64,000 nucleotides of DNA from positions 4,402,001-4,466,000 of the forward strand of contig NZ_CP107928.1 in assembly GCF_036030735.1 (NCBI RefSeq). The letters run 5' to 3'. This document shows, one piece after another, positions 41,067 to 51,886 of the stretch. Every line of letters begins with the position of its first letter. The stretch's first letter is position 1. The DNA is from Streptomyces sp. NBC_00425. GTDB lineage: Bacteria > Actinomycetota > Actinomycetes > Streptomycetales > Streptomycetaceae. Both the position numbers and the translations under genes were made by a program. The notes under the pieces are model-generated. The model ran no database searches. It was not told the origin of the DNA and saw nothing but the letters and a program-made list of their open reading frames with translations.

Positions 41067-41711
41067 ATGACCAGAGGCACCTGGAAGCGCCGCATCACCA
41101 TGACCGCCGTAGCCACGGCCGCCGCCACGGCCCTGGCCGTTCCGGTCGGAGCCCAGGCCGCTACGGCCGCCGGCGCCTCCACCGCCGCTGCCACCGCCTC
41201 CGCGTCCGCCGCGGCGGACGTCGACTACGCGACCTGGCAGCAGGACTGTCAGACGGTGATGAACCAGGCCCTGCCGGCGCTGAAGCAGCGGATCGCCGCT
41301 GCCAAGCCGGGCGAGAAGCAGGCGATCGTCTTCGACGTCGACAACACCACCCTGGAGACCGACTACGGCTTCAGCTACCCGTCGCCGGCCAACAAGCCCG
41401 TCCTCGAGGTGGCCAAGTACGCCCAGGAGCACGGCGTCTCCCTGTTCTTCGTCACCGCCCGCCCGGGCATCATCTCCGGGGTGACCGACTACAACCTCAA
41501 GTCCGTCGGCTACAAGGTCTCCGGTCTGTACGTACGCGGCTTCCTCGACCTCTTCAAGGACGTCGCCGCCTACAAGACCGCCCAGCGCGTCACCATCGAG
41601 TCCAAGGGCTACACGATCATCGCGAACATCGGCAACAGCGCCACCGACCTCTCTGGCGGCCACGCCGAGACGACGTACAAGCTGCCCGACTACAACGGCC
41701 AGCTGTCGTAG
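41067..41711 (+). CDS. secreted HAD-type acid phosphatase
   Basis: 214 residues. Signal peptide MTRGTWKRRITMTAVATAAA to GAQA, an Ala/Ser/Thr segment, then the acid phosphatase (class III/IIIB HAD) domain: motif I IVFDVDNTTLETDY (Asp90, Asp92), motif II FFVTARPG, and conserved Lys in YKTAQRVTIESKGYTIIANI followed by GNSATDLSGG. It should release phosphate from organic phosphates outside the cell. PHO-box-like repeats and a Crp-like site lie upstream. A strong terminator follows. Confidence 0.92.
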   Translation: MTRGTWKRRITMTAVATAAATALAVPVGAQAATAAGASTAAATASASAAADVDYATWQQDCQTVMNQALPALKQRIAAAKPGEKQAIVFDVDNTTLETDYGFSYPSPANKPVLEVAKYAQEHGVSLFFVTARPGIISGVTDYNLKSVGYKVSGLYVRGFLDLFKDVAAYKTAQRVTIESKGYTIIANIGNSATDLSGGHAETTYKLPDYNGQLS

Positions 41712-41720
41712 GAGCGCATG

Positions 41721-41758
41721 CGAAAGGGGCCGGTGCTGTTCAGCACCGGCCCCTTTCG
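41721..41758. terminator. bidirectional terminator between phosphatase gene and clpC
   Basis: An 18-base perfect inverted repeat (CGAAAGGGGCCGGTGCTG with its complement) and minimal loop lies between the two convergent genes, ending in CTTTCG on both strands. Confidence 0.9.
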
Positions 41759-41778
41759 CGGGCTCAACCCCTGGGGGG

Positions 41779-44307
<2,529 letters not shown>

Positions 44308-44737
44308 CGTTAATCGCTCCTCAGAGCGGTCAGGCAGTGGGGGGAACTTCCCCTCCCTGTCCTTCCGCAGCTTAGTCCCGCAAGCGGGGACCGCTCATTC
44401 CAACTGCCGACACCGTCGATGGCCTCCTGACCCCGAACGCCGACATCTGCTCCAACCCGATGGTGCGAGACGATGTTCCCGCAGGCCAGGCAGTTACCCC
44501 AGTCGCCAGTACGCCGATGGCGAACGTGAGACGTGCCTTGCCTGCGTGTCGCCCCCTCCCACTAGGGATGTCTTACCCGCCGGGACTGACACTCCATGCC
44601 GTGGGCACCGGTTCCCTCCGCTACGGGCGAACAACCTTGCGTCTCGCGACACCCGCCCCGCCGTGATCGACGGCACGGTGTGCAGTCGCGGAAACACCCA
44701 GCGTAACTCGGGGGCCTTTCGGACGGTTGGACTTGGC
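44308..44737. other. clpC upstream region, no gene
   Basis: 430 bases between the divergent clpC and prim-pol-like genes. It contains CGCTC-CTCA-GAGCG beside the clpC start, the ClgR-type palindrome at 44509-44525 and no convincing coding frame. It must hold the promoters of both genes. Confidence 0.5.
44509..44525. promoter_or_regulatory. ClgR-box-like palindrome upstream of clpC
   Basis: GTACGCCGATGGCGAAC reads GTTCGCC-N3-GGCGTAC on the clpC strand, a 6-of-7 matched inverted repeat. ClgR sites in Streptomyces and Corynebacterium have the form GTTCGC-N-GCG(AAC), and clpC is a known member of that regulon. Confidence 0.5.
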
Positions 44738-45376
44738 ATGGTTGGCTCAGTTCCCTCCGTGAACCCCCCGGCGGCCCGCTCGGCCTCCTCTTCACCGCCC
44801 ATCGTTCCTCTCCCTCGACGGCCGTCGGACCCGGCCGACCGGATCCGTGACTGGTACGAGAACGAACTGGGCTGGGCGACCGTGCCCGGGAATCCACCGC
44901 GGCTCAGGACCGGCGAGCGCTTCGACGTCCTGGACGTACCGGCCGAGGCGGGGCGCGCGGCGCTCCGGCGACTGGCGCCGGCCTCTCCGGTGGCCGTGCG
45001 GGGCGACCGGATGCTGCTGCTGGTGGCTGCCGGCTGCGCGGAGGAGGTGCCGGGGGTCCTGGAGTGGCTGGAGTGGGGCACGCTGCCCCTGGGCCTGACG
45101 GTGCTCGGGTCCGGCGGCCTCATCGAGGCGCCCTGGCCTGCGGACCGGGCTCCCTGCCGCGCCACCGGATCGGACCGCGGGCCGGTGCAGGGGGCCGCCG
45201 TGTGGTTGCGGCCCCCCGTTGCAGGGCGCGAGGTCGAGGCCTCGCTGCCGACCATGTCGGCGCTGGGGGGCGTGAAGGACGCCCCCGATCTGGTACGGCT
45301 GGTGGACACGCTGGCGACGCAATGCCACCGTGTCCGGCTGCTGGGCGCGTGCGCTCAGCCGTTGGCCTTCTCGTAG
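44738..45376 (+). CDS. bifunctional DNA primase/polymerase-like (prim-pol fold) small protein
   Basis: 212 residues from ATG 44738. The motif RIRDWYENELGWATVPGNPP followed by RLRTGERFDVLDVPAEAGRA and AVRGDRMLLLVAAGCAEEVP-GVLEWLEWG is shared with Streptomyces proteins annotated as bifunctional DNA primase/polymerase N-terminal. The first acidic motif (FDVLDVP) is kept but I do not find the sxH motif or third acidic residue of active archaeo-eukaryotic primases, so catalysis is doubtful. The last 22 bases overlap the convergent lsr2 gene. Confidence 0.72.
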   Translation: MVGSVPSVNPPAARSASSSPPIVPLPRRPSDPADRIRDWYENELGWATVPGNPPRLRTGERFDVLDVPAEAGRAALRRLAPASPVAVRGDRMLLLVAAGCAEEVPGVLEWLEWGTLPLGLTVLGSGGLIEAPWPADRAPCRATGSDRGPVQGAAVWLRPPVAGREVEASLPTMSALGGVKDAPDLVRLVDTLATQCHRVRLLGACAQPLAFS

Positions 45377-45690
45377 GCCTCGCGAATGGTCGCCGGAACA
45401 CGGCCGCGGTCGTTGACCTCGAAACCGTTCTCCTTGGCCCACGCGCGGATCTGAGCGGTGTCCTGGCTTCCGCCGGAAGCGGCGCGCGTCTTTCCACGCC
45501 CGCCCGCGGCACGACCGCCGGTGCGCCGGCCGCCCTTCACGTAGGGCTCGAGAAGTCCACGCAGCTTGTCCGCATTGGTGGTCGTGAGATCGATCTCGTA
45601 GGTCTTGCCGTCCAGCGCGAACGTCACGGTCTCGTCCGCCTCGCCGCCGTCGAGGTCGTCGACAAGAAGGACCTGAACCTTCTGTGCCAC
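45355..45690 (-). CDS. lsr2: nucleoid-associated protein Lsr2
   Basis: 111 residues from GTG 45690, with AAAGGAAA upstream. N-terminal oligomerisation domain AQKVQVLLVDDLDGGEADET and VTFALDGKTYEIDLTTTNAD, a basic linker (GGRRTGGRAAGGRGKTRAAS), and the C-terminal DNA-binding domain IRAWAKENGFEVNDRGRVPA with the AT-hook-like RGR. It silences AT-rich, horizontally acquired and specialised-metabolite genes. A promoter with a palindromic spacer lies upstream. The 5' extension to an in-frame ATG at 45705 is unlikely. Confidence 0.96.
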   Translation of the reverse strand: MAQKVQVLLVDDLDGGEADETVTFALDGKTYEIDLTTTNADKLRGLLEPYVKGGRRTGGRAAGGRGKTRAASGGSQDTAQIRAWAKENGFEVNDRGRVPATIREAYEKANG

Positions 45691-45755
45691 CGGATTTCCT
45701 TTCATCGAAAACGTGAGGGTCGGGGTCCGCGGCGTCCGCCGTTTAGCCGCGCCCT

Positions 45756-45784
45756 GTTATATGCAGTACTGCAGTACGTCGGAA
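45756..45784 (-). promoter_or_regulatory. lsr2 promoter with palindromic direct repeat as spacer
   Basis: On the minus strand TTCCGA (45779-45784) and TATAAC (45756-45761) are 17 bases apart. The spacer is almost exactly two tandem copies of TGCAGTAC (45762-45777), which form the nested palindromes TGCAGTACTGCA and GTACTGCAGTAC. A factor binding between -35 and -10 is suggested. Confidence 0.55.
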
Positions 45785-45914
45785 AGCAAACCGCTTTTGC
45801 TGGGAAAACACAAACCCTCGGCCAAGGCTGACGGCCCGCCCACCGACCGGAAACGTGCGCGTTTCGGACATAGGGAACCCGGGCAAGGCAGGTCGGCGGG
45901 AATGGGTGCGACGA

Positions 45915-46463
45915 TCACAGATGCAGAAGCATCCGACTGTTGCCCAAGGTGTTCGGTTTCACTCGTTCGAGTCCGAGGAACTCCGCGACACCCTCGTCAT
46001 AGGAACGCAGCAGCTCCGCGTAGACATCGGTGTCGACCGGCGTCTCACCGATCTCCACGAACCCGTGCTTGGCGAAGAAGTCCACTTCGAAGGTGAGGCA
46101 GAAAACCCGGCGAACGCCGAGCCAACGTGCGGTGTGGACCAACTTCTCCAACAACCGGTGTCCGACGCCGGCACCCTTCAGCCCGGGCTTCACCGCGAGA
46201 GTCCGCACTTCCGCCAGGTCTTCCCACATGACGTGCAGGGCGCCGCAGCCGACCACCTCGGCGTTGTCGTCGCGTTCGGCGACCCAGAACTCCTGGATGT
46301 CCTCGTAAAGCGTGACCGTCGCTTTGTCGAGCAGGATGCCGCCGCGGACGTAGGCGTCGAGGAGGCGGCGCACGGCGGGGACATCGCCGGTCCGGGCCCG
46401 CCGGACGGTGATGGCTTTAGCGGTGACTTCGGGGTTCTCGGCCGAGGGACTCTCTGCTGACAT
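45915..46463 (-). CDS. argA: amino-acid N-acetyltransferase (short N-acetylglutamate synthase)
   Basis: 182 residues. GNAT fold with acetyl-CoA loop VKPGLKGAGVGHRLLEKLVH. The stretch VFCLTFEVDFFAKHGFVEIG, then TPVDTDVYAELLRSYDEGVA and VKPNTLGNSRMLLHL, match the short ArgA (Rv2747-type) of actinobacteria, which makes N-acetylglutamate for arginine biosynthesis. The 20-residue N-terminus (MSAESPSAENPEVTAKAITV) is not conserved. Ten bases separate it from the BlaI-type gene upstream on the same strand. Confidence 0.87.
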   Translation of the reverse strand: MSAESPSAENPEVTAKAITVRRARTGDVPAVRRLLDAYVRGGILLDKATVTLYEDIQEFWVAERDDNAEVVGCGALHVMWEDLAEVRTLAVKPGLKGAGVGHRLLEKLVHTARWLGVRRVFCLTFEVDFFAKHGFVEIGETPVDTDVYAELLRSYDEGVAEFLGLERVKPNTLGNSRMLLHL

Positions 46464-46472
46464 GTACGGACG

Positions 46473-46952
46473 CTATCGCCCGTCGTGCTCCGTCGCCGAG
46501 GCGGGGTTCTGCGCGGCGCCGCCCTTACCGGCCTCGGTCTGCGCACTCGGTGCGGCGGGTGCACTCGGCGTTGTTGCGGGTTCTGCGGTTTCCGGGCCTT
46601 GGACCATGCGCACGGCGTCGCTCAGCGCGCGCCGCTGTTCGTCGCTCATCATCCCGAAGAAGGCGACGAGAGCGGCGGCGGGGTTGTCGCTCTGCGCCCA
46701 GGCGTCGTTCATCAGGGCGGCGGCGTAGGCGGCCCGGGTGGAGACCGCCTCATATCGATAGGCCCGCCCTTCCGCTTCACGGCGCACCCAGCCCTTCTGA
46801 TGGAGATTGTCCAAAACGGTCATCACGGTGGTGTACGCGATGGACCGTTCCTGCTGAAGGTCTTCCAGGACTTCTCGAACGGTGACCGGGCGGTTCCACT
46901 TCCACACCCGCGTCATGACCGCGTCTTCGAGTTCTCCCAATGGGCGAGGCAC
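46473..46952 (-). CDS. BlaI/MecI/CopY-family winged-helix regulator
   Basis: 159 residues from GTG 46952 (MPRPLGELEDAVMTRVWKWN). The winged helix VTVREVLEDLQQERSIAYTT and VMTVLDNLHQKGWVRREAEGRAYRYE is the BlaI signature; the dimer helices follow (ALMNDAWAQSDNPAAALVAF). The 40-residue Pro/Ala/Thr tail is unusual. The usual partner, a BlaR1-type membrane peptidase, is not adjacent in this window. Confidence 0.9.
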   Translation of the reverse strand: MPRPLGELEDAVMTRVWKWNRPVTVREVLEDLQQERSIAYTTVMTVLDNLHQKGWVRREAEGRAYRYEAVSTRAAYAAALMNDAWAQSDNPAAALVAFFGMMSDEQRRALSDAVRMVQGPETAEPATTPSAPAAPSAQTEAGKGGAAQNPASATEHDGR

Positions 46953-47022
46953 AGCTCAGAACAATAGTGGGAGATCACTCCGATCGCGTGCCGGACGGGC
47001 ACTTTCACCAGCAAACGGCAAC

Positions 47023-47058
47023 AAAAAGGGCGCGCGGCTCCGAAAGGAGCCGCGCGCC
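47023..47058 (-). terminator. intrinsic terminator after the small membrane protein gene
   Basis: A 13-bp perfect stem (GGCGCGCGGCTCC) with a GAAA loop; on the minus strand it is followed by CTTTTTG. Strong rho-independent terminator, 29 bases beyond the 47087 stop. Confidence 0.88.
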
Positions 47059-47086
47059 TCGGAGGGCGGCGGAGCGCTGGGGGCGG

Positions 47087-47266
47087 TCAGGCCTCCGGGG
47101 TCACGGAGGCCTGGCGGGTCCCCTCCGCGCGCGCGAGGGCCGCGTCGACGGCCGCGTCCTCCTTGGCCTTGTTGGCGCCGCCCTGGGTCTTCACGATCAC
47201 CCTGATCAGGCCGATGAAGAACACCGCCATGACGACGGGGGGCAGCAACGCGGAGACGTAGTCCAT
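47087..47266 (-). CDS. 59-residue single-pass membrane protein
   Basis: MDYVSALLPPVVMAVFFIGL followed by IRVIVKTQGGANKAKEDAAV: one membrane helix near the N-terminus and a charged, helical cytoplasmic tail. Such proteins are conserved in Streptomyces; function unknown. The strong terminator just after it supports a real transcription unit. Confidence 0.75.
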   Translation of the reverse strand: MDYVSALLPPVVMAVFFIGLIRVIVKTQGGANKAKEDAAVDAALARAEGTRQASVTPEA

Positions 47267-47318
47267 GGAACCAGGGTAGCCAGGGAGGAACGGGACACCG
47301 GGGCGGGGTGGGCCGGGA

Positions 47319-48044
47319 TCAGCCGACGGCGAGTCGTCGCTGCTCCGGGTCGGCGGGCGGCGGGGTCGGCCTGCGGCGCGGGAAGACCTCGCCCGGGGTG
47401 GGGACGGGCCGGCGCGCGGGCTCCGGGGCGGCGGGCTCGGCGGGCACGGGGCCCGGCGTGGCCGGCTTCCCGGCGGGCTTCTTCCGCGGCTCCTCCTTCG
47501 GCCTGCCGCCGGGGTCCGCGCCGGCCGCGGAACCCGCCGGCACAGGGAAGGGCGCCTCCTCCGAGAGGCCTCCGGGGAGGGCCAGGAGGCGCGTACGGGA
47601 CGCCGGGACGGTCGCGGTGGCCGCCGGGGCCCTGCGGGCCGCACGACCGGCCAGCCGGGCGCGTACGTCCTGCTCGGCGAGCGTCTGGCAGCGCTCCAGG
47701 AGGGCCGCGCCCACCGGGTTGCCGCGCAGGGCGCGCAGCGCGGCGAGATCGTCGGGATCGGGCCGGTAGCCGGTGGCCAGCACCTCCTCCAGGAGCGCGA
47801 GGTAGCCGGCGGCGGTGCCGGGAAGGGCTGCGCGATACCGGCCGAGGTCGGCGACCAGGAAGGCCCGGAGCCGGGCGGCCTCGTGCATCGCCTCGTCGAG
47901 GGACTCGGCTAGGCGGTGGCAGTCCTGGATGTCCTCGGCGGAGACGGGGCCGGGGTGTAGGGCGAGGGCGAGGGCGCGGCGGAGCACGCGCAGCTCCTCC
48001 GCGCCGAACGCCAGGCCGCCGCGGGATCCGTAGGGCGTGGGCAT
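47319..48044 (-). CDS. conserved hypothetical protein with Pro-rich C-terminus
   Basis: 241 residues from ATG 48044. The first 130 residues are alpha-helical (LAFGAEELRVLRRALALALH, HRLAESLDEAMHEAARLRAF and AGYLALLEEVLATGYRPDPD); the rest is Pro/Ala/Arg/Glu-rich and probably disordered. No enzymatic motif is visible. It precedes the 59-residue membrane protein gene by 52 bases. Confidence 0.75.
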   Translation of the reverse strand: MPTPYGSRGGLAFGAEELRVLRRALALALHPGPVSAEDIQDCHRLAESLDEAMHEAARLRAFLVADLGRYRAALPGTAAGYLALLEEVLATGYRPDPDDLAALRALRGNPVGAALLERCQTLAEQDVRARLAGRAARRAPAATATVPASRTRLLALPGGLSEEAPFPVPAGSAAGADPGGRPKEEPRKKPAGKPATPGPVPAEPAAPEPARRPVPTPGEVFPRRRPTPPPADPEQRRLAVG

Positions 48045-48314
48045 GCGGCGACGATACGCGCTAATCAGACAAATTCGACATAACGGACGGGTGTGGCGCA
48101 CCCGAATCCGCTCTCACGGCCCCGTCGGCCGGGCCGGGGCAGGGAGTCGCGTCGGCGGCCGGGACGGGGCGGGCGCAGGACGGGCCGCTACGGGGCGGGC
48201 GCAGGACGGGCCGCGAGGGTGCGGGACGGGACGGGAGCCGCGCAAGGCGGGACGCGGGCCAGGACGGGCGTCGCGTCGGGGGGACGGGGCGGGCGTAGCG
48301 TCGGCCGGGGTCGT
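48045..48314. other. GC-rich repetitive intergenic region, no gene
   Basis: Repeats of GACGGGGCGGGCGCAGGACG and GGGACGGGACGGGAGCC fill 48150-48300. It separates the hypothetical gene from the coaX terminator; no coding frame with protein character. Confidence 0.5.
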
Positions 48315-48347
48315 CGGCCGCCCTCCCCCACTCCGGGAGGGCGGCCG
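48315..48347 (-). terminator. terminator of the coaX operon
   Basis: CGGCCGCCCTCCC and its exact complement with a 7-base loop, two bases beyond the coaX stop codon. Confidence 0.8.
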
Positions 48348-48349
48348 GC

Positions 48350-49147
48350 TCACATGCGGGACACGTTCCGCTCGTACACCAGGCGCAGCCCGATCAGCGT
48401 CAGCCAGGGCTCGTGCTCGTCGATCACCGAGGACTCGCCCAGCACCGTCGGCGCCAGGCCGCCGGTCGCGATCACCGTCACGTCGTCCGGGTCCTCCGCG
48501 AGTTCCCGGGCCATCCGGGTCACCACGCCGTCGACCTGGCCGGCGAAGCCGTAGACGATCCCGGACTGCATGGCCTCGACCGTGTTCTTGCCGATCACGC
48601 TCCGGGGCCGGGCCAGTTCGATCTTGCGCAGCTGCGCGGCCTTGACGCCCAGCGCGTCCACCGAGATCTCGATGCCGGGTGCGATGACCCCGCCGACGTA
48701 CTCCCCGCGCGCGCTGACCGCGTCGAACGTCGTCGCCGTGCCGAAGTCGACGACGATCGCCGGACCGCCGTAGAGCTCGTTCGCCGCGACGGCGTTGATG
48801 ATGCGGTCGGCGCCGACCTCCTTGGGGTTGTCGAACAGGATCGGCACGCCCGTCTTCACGCCGGGTTCGACGAGCACGGCGGGCACGTCGCCGTAGTAGC
48901 GCCGCGTCACCTCGCGCAGCTCGTGCAGCACGGACGGCACCGTGGCGCAGATCGCGATGCCGTCGATGCCGTCGCCCAGCTCGTCCCCGAGGAGGGGGTG
49001 CATGCCCATCAGGCCCTGCAGGAGCACGGCCAGTTCGTCCGCCGTGCGGCGGGCGTCGGTGGAGATCCGCCAGTGCTCGACGATGTCCTCACCGTCGAAG
49101 AGGCCGAGCACGGTGTGCGTGTTGCCCACGTCGATCGTCAGCAGCAT
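48350..49147 (-). CDS. coaX: type III pantothenate kinase
   Basis: 265 residues. Type III signature: MLLTIDVGNTHTVLGLFDGE (P-loop-like), DNPKEVGADRIINAVAANEL and VVDFGTATTFDAVSARGEYVG-GVIAPGI with the catalytic Asp. It phosphorylates pantothenate, the first step of CoA biosynthesis, and is insensitive to CoA feedback. It is the last gene of the operon, 16 bases after nadC. Confidence 0.96.
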   Translation of the reverse strand: MLLTIDVGNTHTVLGLFDGEDIVEHWRISTDARRTADELAVLLQGLMGMHPLLGDELGDGIDGIAICATVPSVLHELREVTRRYYGDVPAVLVEPGVKTGVPILFDNPKEVGADRIINAVAANELYGGPAIVVDFGTATTFDAVSARGEYVGGVIAPGIEISVDALGVKAAQLRKIELARPRSVIGKNTVEAMQSGIVYGFAGQVDGVVTRMARELAEDPDDVTVIATGGLAPTVLGESSVIDEHEPWLTLIGLRLVYERNVSRM

Positions 49148-49163
49148 GGCCGGTCCCCGTTCC

Positions 49164-50174
49164 CTACTCCGCCGCCCGCAGATCCAGACCGATGTCCAGG
49201 ATCGGCGAGGAGTGCGTCAGCGCGCCCACGGCGAGGAAGTCGACGCCCGTGTCGGCGTAGGCCTTGGCGTTGTCCAGGGTGAGCCGGCCCGACGCCTCCA
49301 GCAGCGCGCGCTCGCCCACGAGGGCCACGGCCTCGGCGCACTCGGCGGGCGTGAAGTTGTCCAGCAGGATGAGGTCGGCCCCCGCGTCGAGGACCTCGCG
49401 CAGCTGGTGCAGGGTGTCGACCTCGACCTCGATCGGCACGTCCGGGAAGGTCTCCCGCACCGCCTCGAAGGCCTCGGCGACACCGCCCGCGGCGACCACG
49501 TGGTTGTCCTTGACCAGTGCCGCGTCGGACAGCGACATGCGGTGGTTGACGCCCCCGCCGCAGCGGACGGCGAACTTCTCCAGCGAGCGCAGGCCCGGCG
49601 TCGTCTTGCGGGTGTCGCGCACGCGTGCCGCGGTGCCCTCCAGGACGTCCGCCCACGCGCGCGTGGCGGTGGCGATGCCGGACAGGCGGCACAGCAGGTT
49701 CAGCGCGCTGCGCTCGGCGGTGAGGAGGTCACGCGTGCGCGTGGTGACCGACAGCAGCTTCTGCCCGGCCTCCACGCGGTCGCCGTCCTCCACGTGCCGC
49801 TCGACCTCGAACTCGTCCGTGCAGACGACCGAGACGACCGCCTCGGCGATCCGCAGTCCCGCGACCACGCCCGCCTCGCGCGCGGTGAAGTCGGCGGTGG
49901 CGACCGCCTCCTCGGGGATGGTCGCGACCGTCGTCACGTCGACGCCGTGCGCCAGGTCCTCCTGGATGGCGACGTTGGCGATGTCCTCCACCTCGACGGG
50001 GTCCAGTCCGGCGTCGACCAGCAGCTGGGCGAGCGCGGGGTCGAGCCCGCACTCCTCGTATTCGGCGTATCCCTCGTCGGTGAATCCGGCGTCTGCGTCG
50101 GCGCCGCACGCACAGCCGTCGCCGCAGCCGACGCTCGGGGCGAGGGGAATGTCGGGGGTGCTCACGTCTGTCAC
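49164..50174 (-). CDS. nadC: quinolinate phosphoribosyltransferase (nicotinate-nucleotide pyrophosphorylase, carboxylating)
   Basis: 336 residues from GTG 50174, which overlaps the nadB stop (GTGA) and has AGGAG at the right distance. Core QPRTase motifs: LGLDPVEVEDIANVAIQEDL-type N-terminus, NLLCRLSGIATATRAWADVL, RDTRKTTPGLRSLEKFAVRC, GGGVNHRMSLSDAALVKDNH and VDFLAVGALTHSSPILDIGL. It makes NaMN from quinolinate and PRPP. The first 42 residues are an extra segment with Cys17, Cys21, Cys23 and Cys42 (VGCGDGCACGAD), absent from the usual enzyme. Confidence 0.96.
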   Translation of the reverse strand: MTDVSTPDIPLAPSVGCGDGCACGADADAGFTDEGYAEYEECGLDPALAQLLVDAGLDPVEVEDIANVAIQEDLAHGVDVTTVATIPEEAVATADFTAREAGVVAGLRIAEAVVSVVCTDEFEVERHVEDGDRVEAGQKLLSVTTRTRDLLTAERSALNLLCRLSGIATATRAWADVLEGTAARVRDTRKTTPGLRSLEKFAVRCGGGVNHRMSLSDAALVKDNHVVAAGGVAEAFEAVRETFPDVPIEVEVDTLHQLREVLDAGADLILLDNFTPAECAEAVALVGERALLEASGRLTLDNAKAYADTGVDFLAVGALTHSSPILDIGLDLRAAE

Positions 50175-51886
50175 TGCTCCTGGTGGTGCTGCCGGGTCGG
50201 GGGGAAGTCTGCGGTATCGGTGGTGTGTACGGCGAGGGTGCGGTCCGGATTCAGCCGTACGACGATGTGGCGGCGCCAGCCGGCGTCGTCGCGGTCGGCG
50301 TGGTCCTCGCGCCAGTGGCAGCCGCGGGTCTCCTCGCGCAGGAGGGCGGCGGCGACCAGCACGCGCGCGACGCACAGGAGGTTGGTGGCCTCCCAGGTGT
50401 CGACGCCGGGCTCGGCCGTCTTGCCGTTCTCGTCGAGGGCGTCGCGGGCCTCGGTGTGCAGCCGCTGCAACTGGTCGGCGGCCCTCTCCAGGGACGCGGC
50501 GGAGCGCAGTACGCCCGCGCCGTCGGTCATGATCCGCTGGATCGCGAACCGGGCCTCGGGGGCGAGCAGCGGGTGTGCGGGCCGCTCGGGGCGCTCCACG
50601 GGCGCGGGCACCCGCGCGCGCAGTGCGTCGTCCGTCCGGCTCGCGGCGATGTCGGCCACGATGCGCTCGGCGTACACGAGGCCTTCGAGGAGCGAGTTGG
50701 ATGCCAGCCGGTTCGCGCCGTGCACGCCGGTGCAGGCGACCTCACCGCACGCGTACAGGCCCGGCACGGTCGTCCGGCCGCGGGAGTCGGTGCGCACGCC
50801 TCCGGAGGCGTAGTGGGCCGCCGGGGCGACCGGCACGGGCTCGGTGACCGGGTCGATGCCGTGGGCACGGCAGGCGGCGAGGATCGTCGGGAAGCGGTGC
50901 TCCCACATCTCGGCGCCGAAGTGGCGGGCGTCGAGGAACATGTGCTCGGCGTCCTGCTCCTGCATGCGGCGCATGATGCCCTTGGCGACGATGTCGCGGG
51001 GCGCGAGCTCGGCCAGCTCGTGCTGGCCGAGCATGAAGCGCACGCCGTCCGCGTCGACCAGGTGCGCGCCCTCGCCGCGCACGGCCTCCGAGACGAGGGG
51101 CTGCTGGCCCTCGGCGTCCGCGCCCAGGAACAGCACCGTCGGGTGGAACTGGACGAACTCCAGGTCGGAGACCTCCGCGCCCGCGCGCAGGGCGAGCGCC
51201 ACGCCGTCGCCGGTGGACACCGAAGGGTTGGTGGTCGCGGAGAACACCTGGCCCATGCCGCCGGTCGCGAGGACGACGGCGGGGGCGTGCACGGCCCCCA
51301 CGCCGTCGTGCTGGCCCTCACCCATGACGTGCAGGGTGACGCCGGCGGTGCGGCCTTCGGCGTCCGTGAGGAGGTCCAGGACGAGTGCGTTCTCGATCGT
51401 GCGCAGTCCCCGCGCGCGTACCGCCTCGACGAGCGCGCGGGAGATCTCCGCGCCGGTCGCGTCGCCACCCGCGTGCGCGATACGGCGACGGTGGTGGCCG
51501 CCCTCGCGGGTCAGTTCCAGGCCGCCTTCCTCGGACTCGTCGAAGTGCGCGCCGGTCTCGATCAGCCGGCGCACGGCGTCGGGCCCCTCGGTGACGAGGA
51601 TGCGCACGGCCTCCTCGTCGCACAGGCCCGCGCCCGCCACCAGTGTGTCGTCCAGGTGCTGTTCGGGCGTGTCGCCGTCGCCCAGGGCCGCGGCTATGCC
51701 GCCCTGCGCCCAGCGGGTGGAGCCGTCGTCGAGGCGCGCCTTGGTGACGACGACCGTCCTCAGCCCCGCGGCCTCGCAGCGCAGGGCCGCGGTCAGGCCG
51801 GCGACGCCGGAACCGACGACCACCACGTCCGCGGAGATGTTCCACCCGGGCGCGGGTGCGTGCAGTCGTATGCCTGTGCTGGTCAC
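50171..51886 (-). CDS. nadB: L-aspartate oxidase
   Basis: 571 residues from GTG 51886, overlapping the panC stop (GTGA). FAD motif [34 protein letters not shown], the catalytic [20 protein letters not shown] region, [10 protein letters not shown] and [23 protein letters not shown] are the succinate-dehydrogenase-flavoprotein family features of NadB. It oxidises L-aspartate to iminoaspartate. The nadA partner is not in this window. Confidence 0.97.
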   Translation of the reverse strand: MTSTGIRLHAPAPGWNISADVVVVGSGVAGLTAALRCEAAGLRTVVVTKARLDDGSTRWAQGGIAAALGDGDTPEQHLDDTLVAGAGLCDEEAVRILVTEGPDAVRRLIETGAHFDESEEGGLELTREGGHHRRRIAHAGGDATGAEISRALVEAVRARGLRTIENALVLDLLTDAEGRTAGVTLHVMGEGQHDGVGAVHAPAVVLATGGMGQVFSATTNPSVSTGDGVALALRAGAEVSDLEFVQFHPTVLFLGADAEGQQPLVSEAVRGEGAHLVDADGVRFMLGQHELAELAPRDIVAKGIMRRMQEQDAEHMFLDARHFGAEMWEHRFPTILAACRAHGIDPVTEPVPVAPAAHYASGGVRTDSRGRTTVPGLYACGEVACTGVHGANRLASNSLLEGLVYAERIVADIAASRTDDALRARVPAPVERPERPAHPLLAPEARFAIQRIMTDGAGVLRSAASLERAADQLQRLHTEARDALDENGKTAEPGVDTWEATNLLCVARVLVAAALLREETRGCHWREDHADRDDAGWRRHIVVRLNPDRTLAVHTTDTADFPPTRQHHQEQ

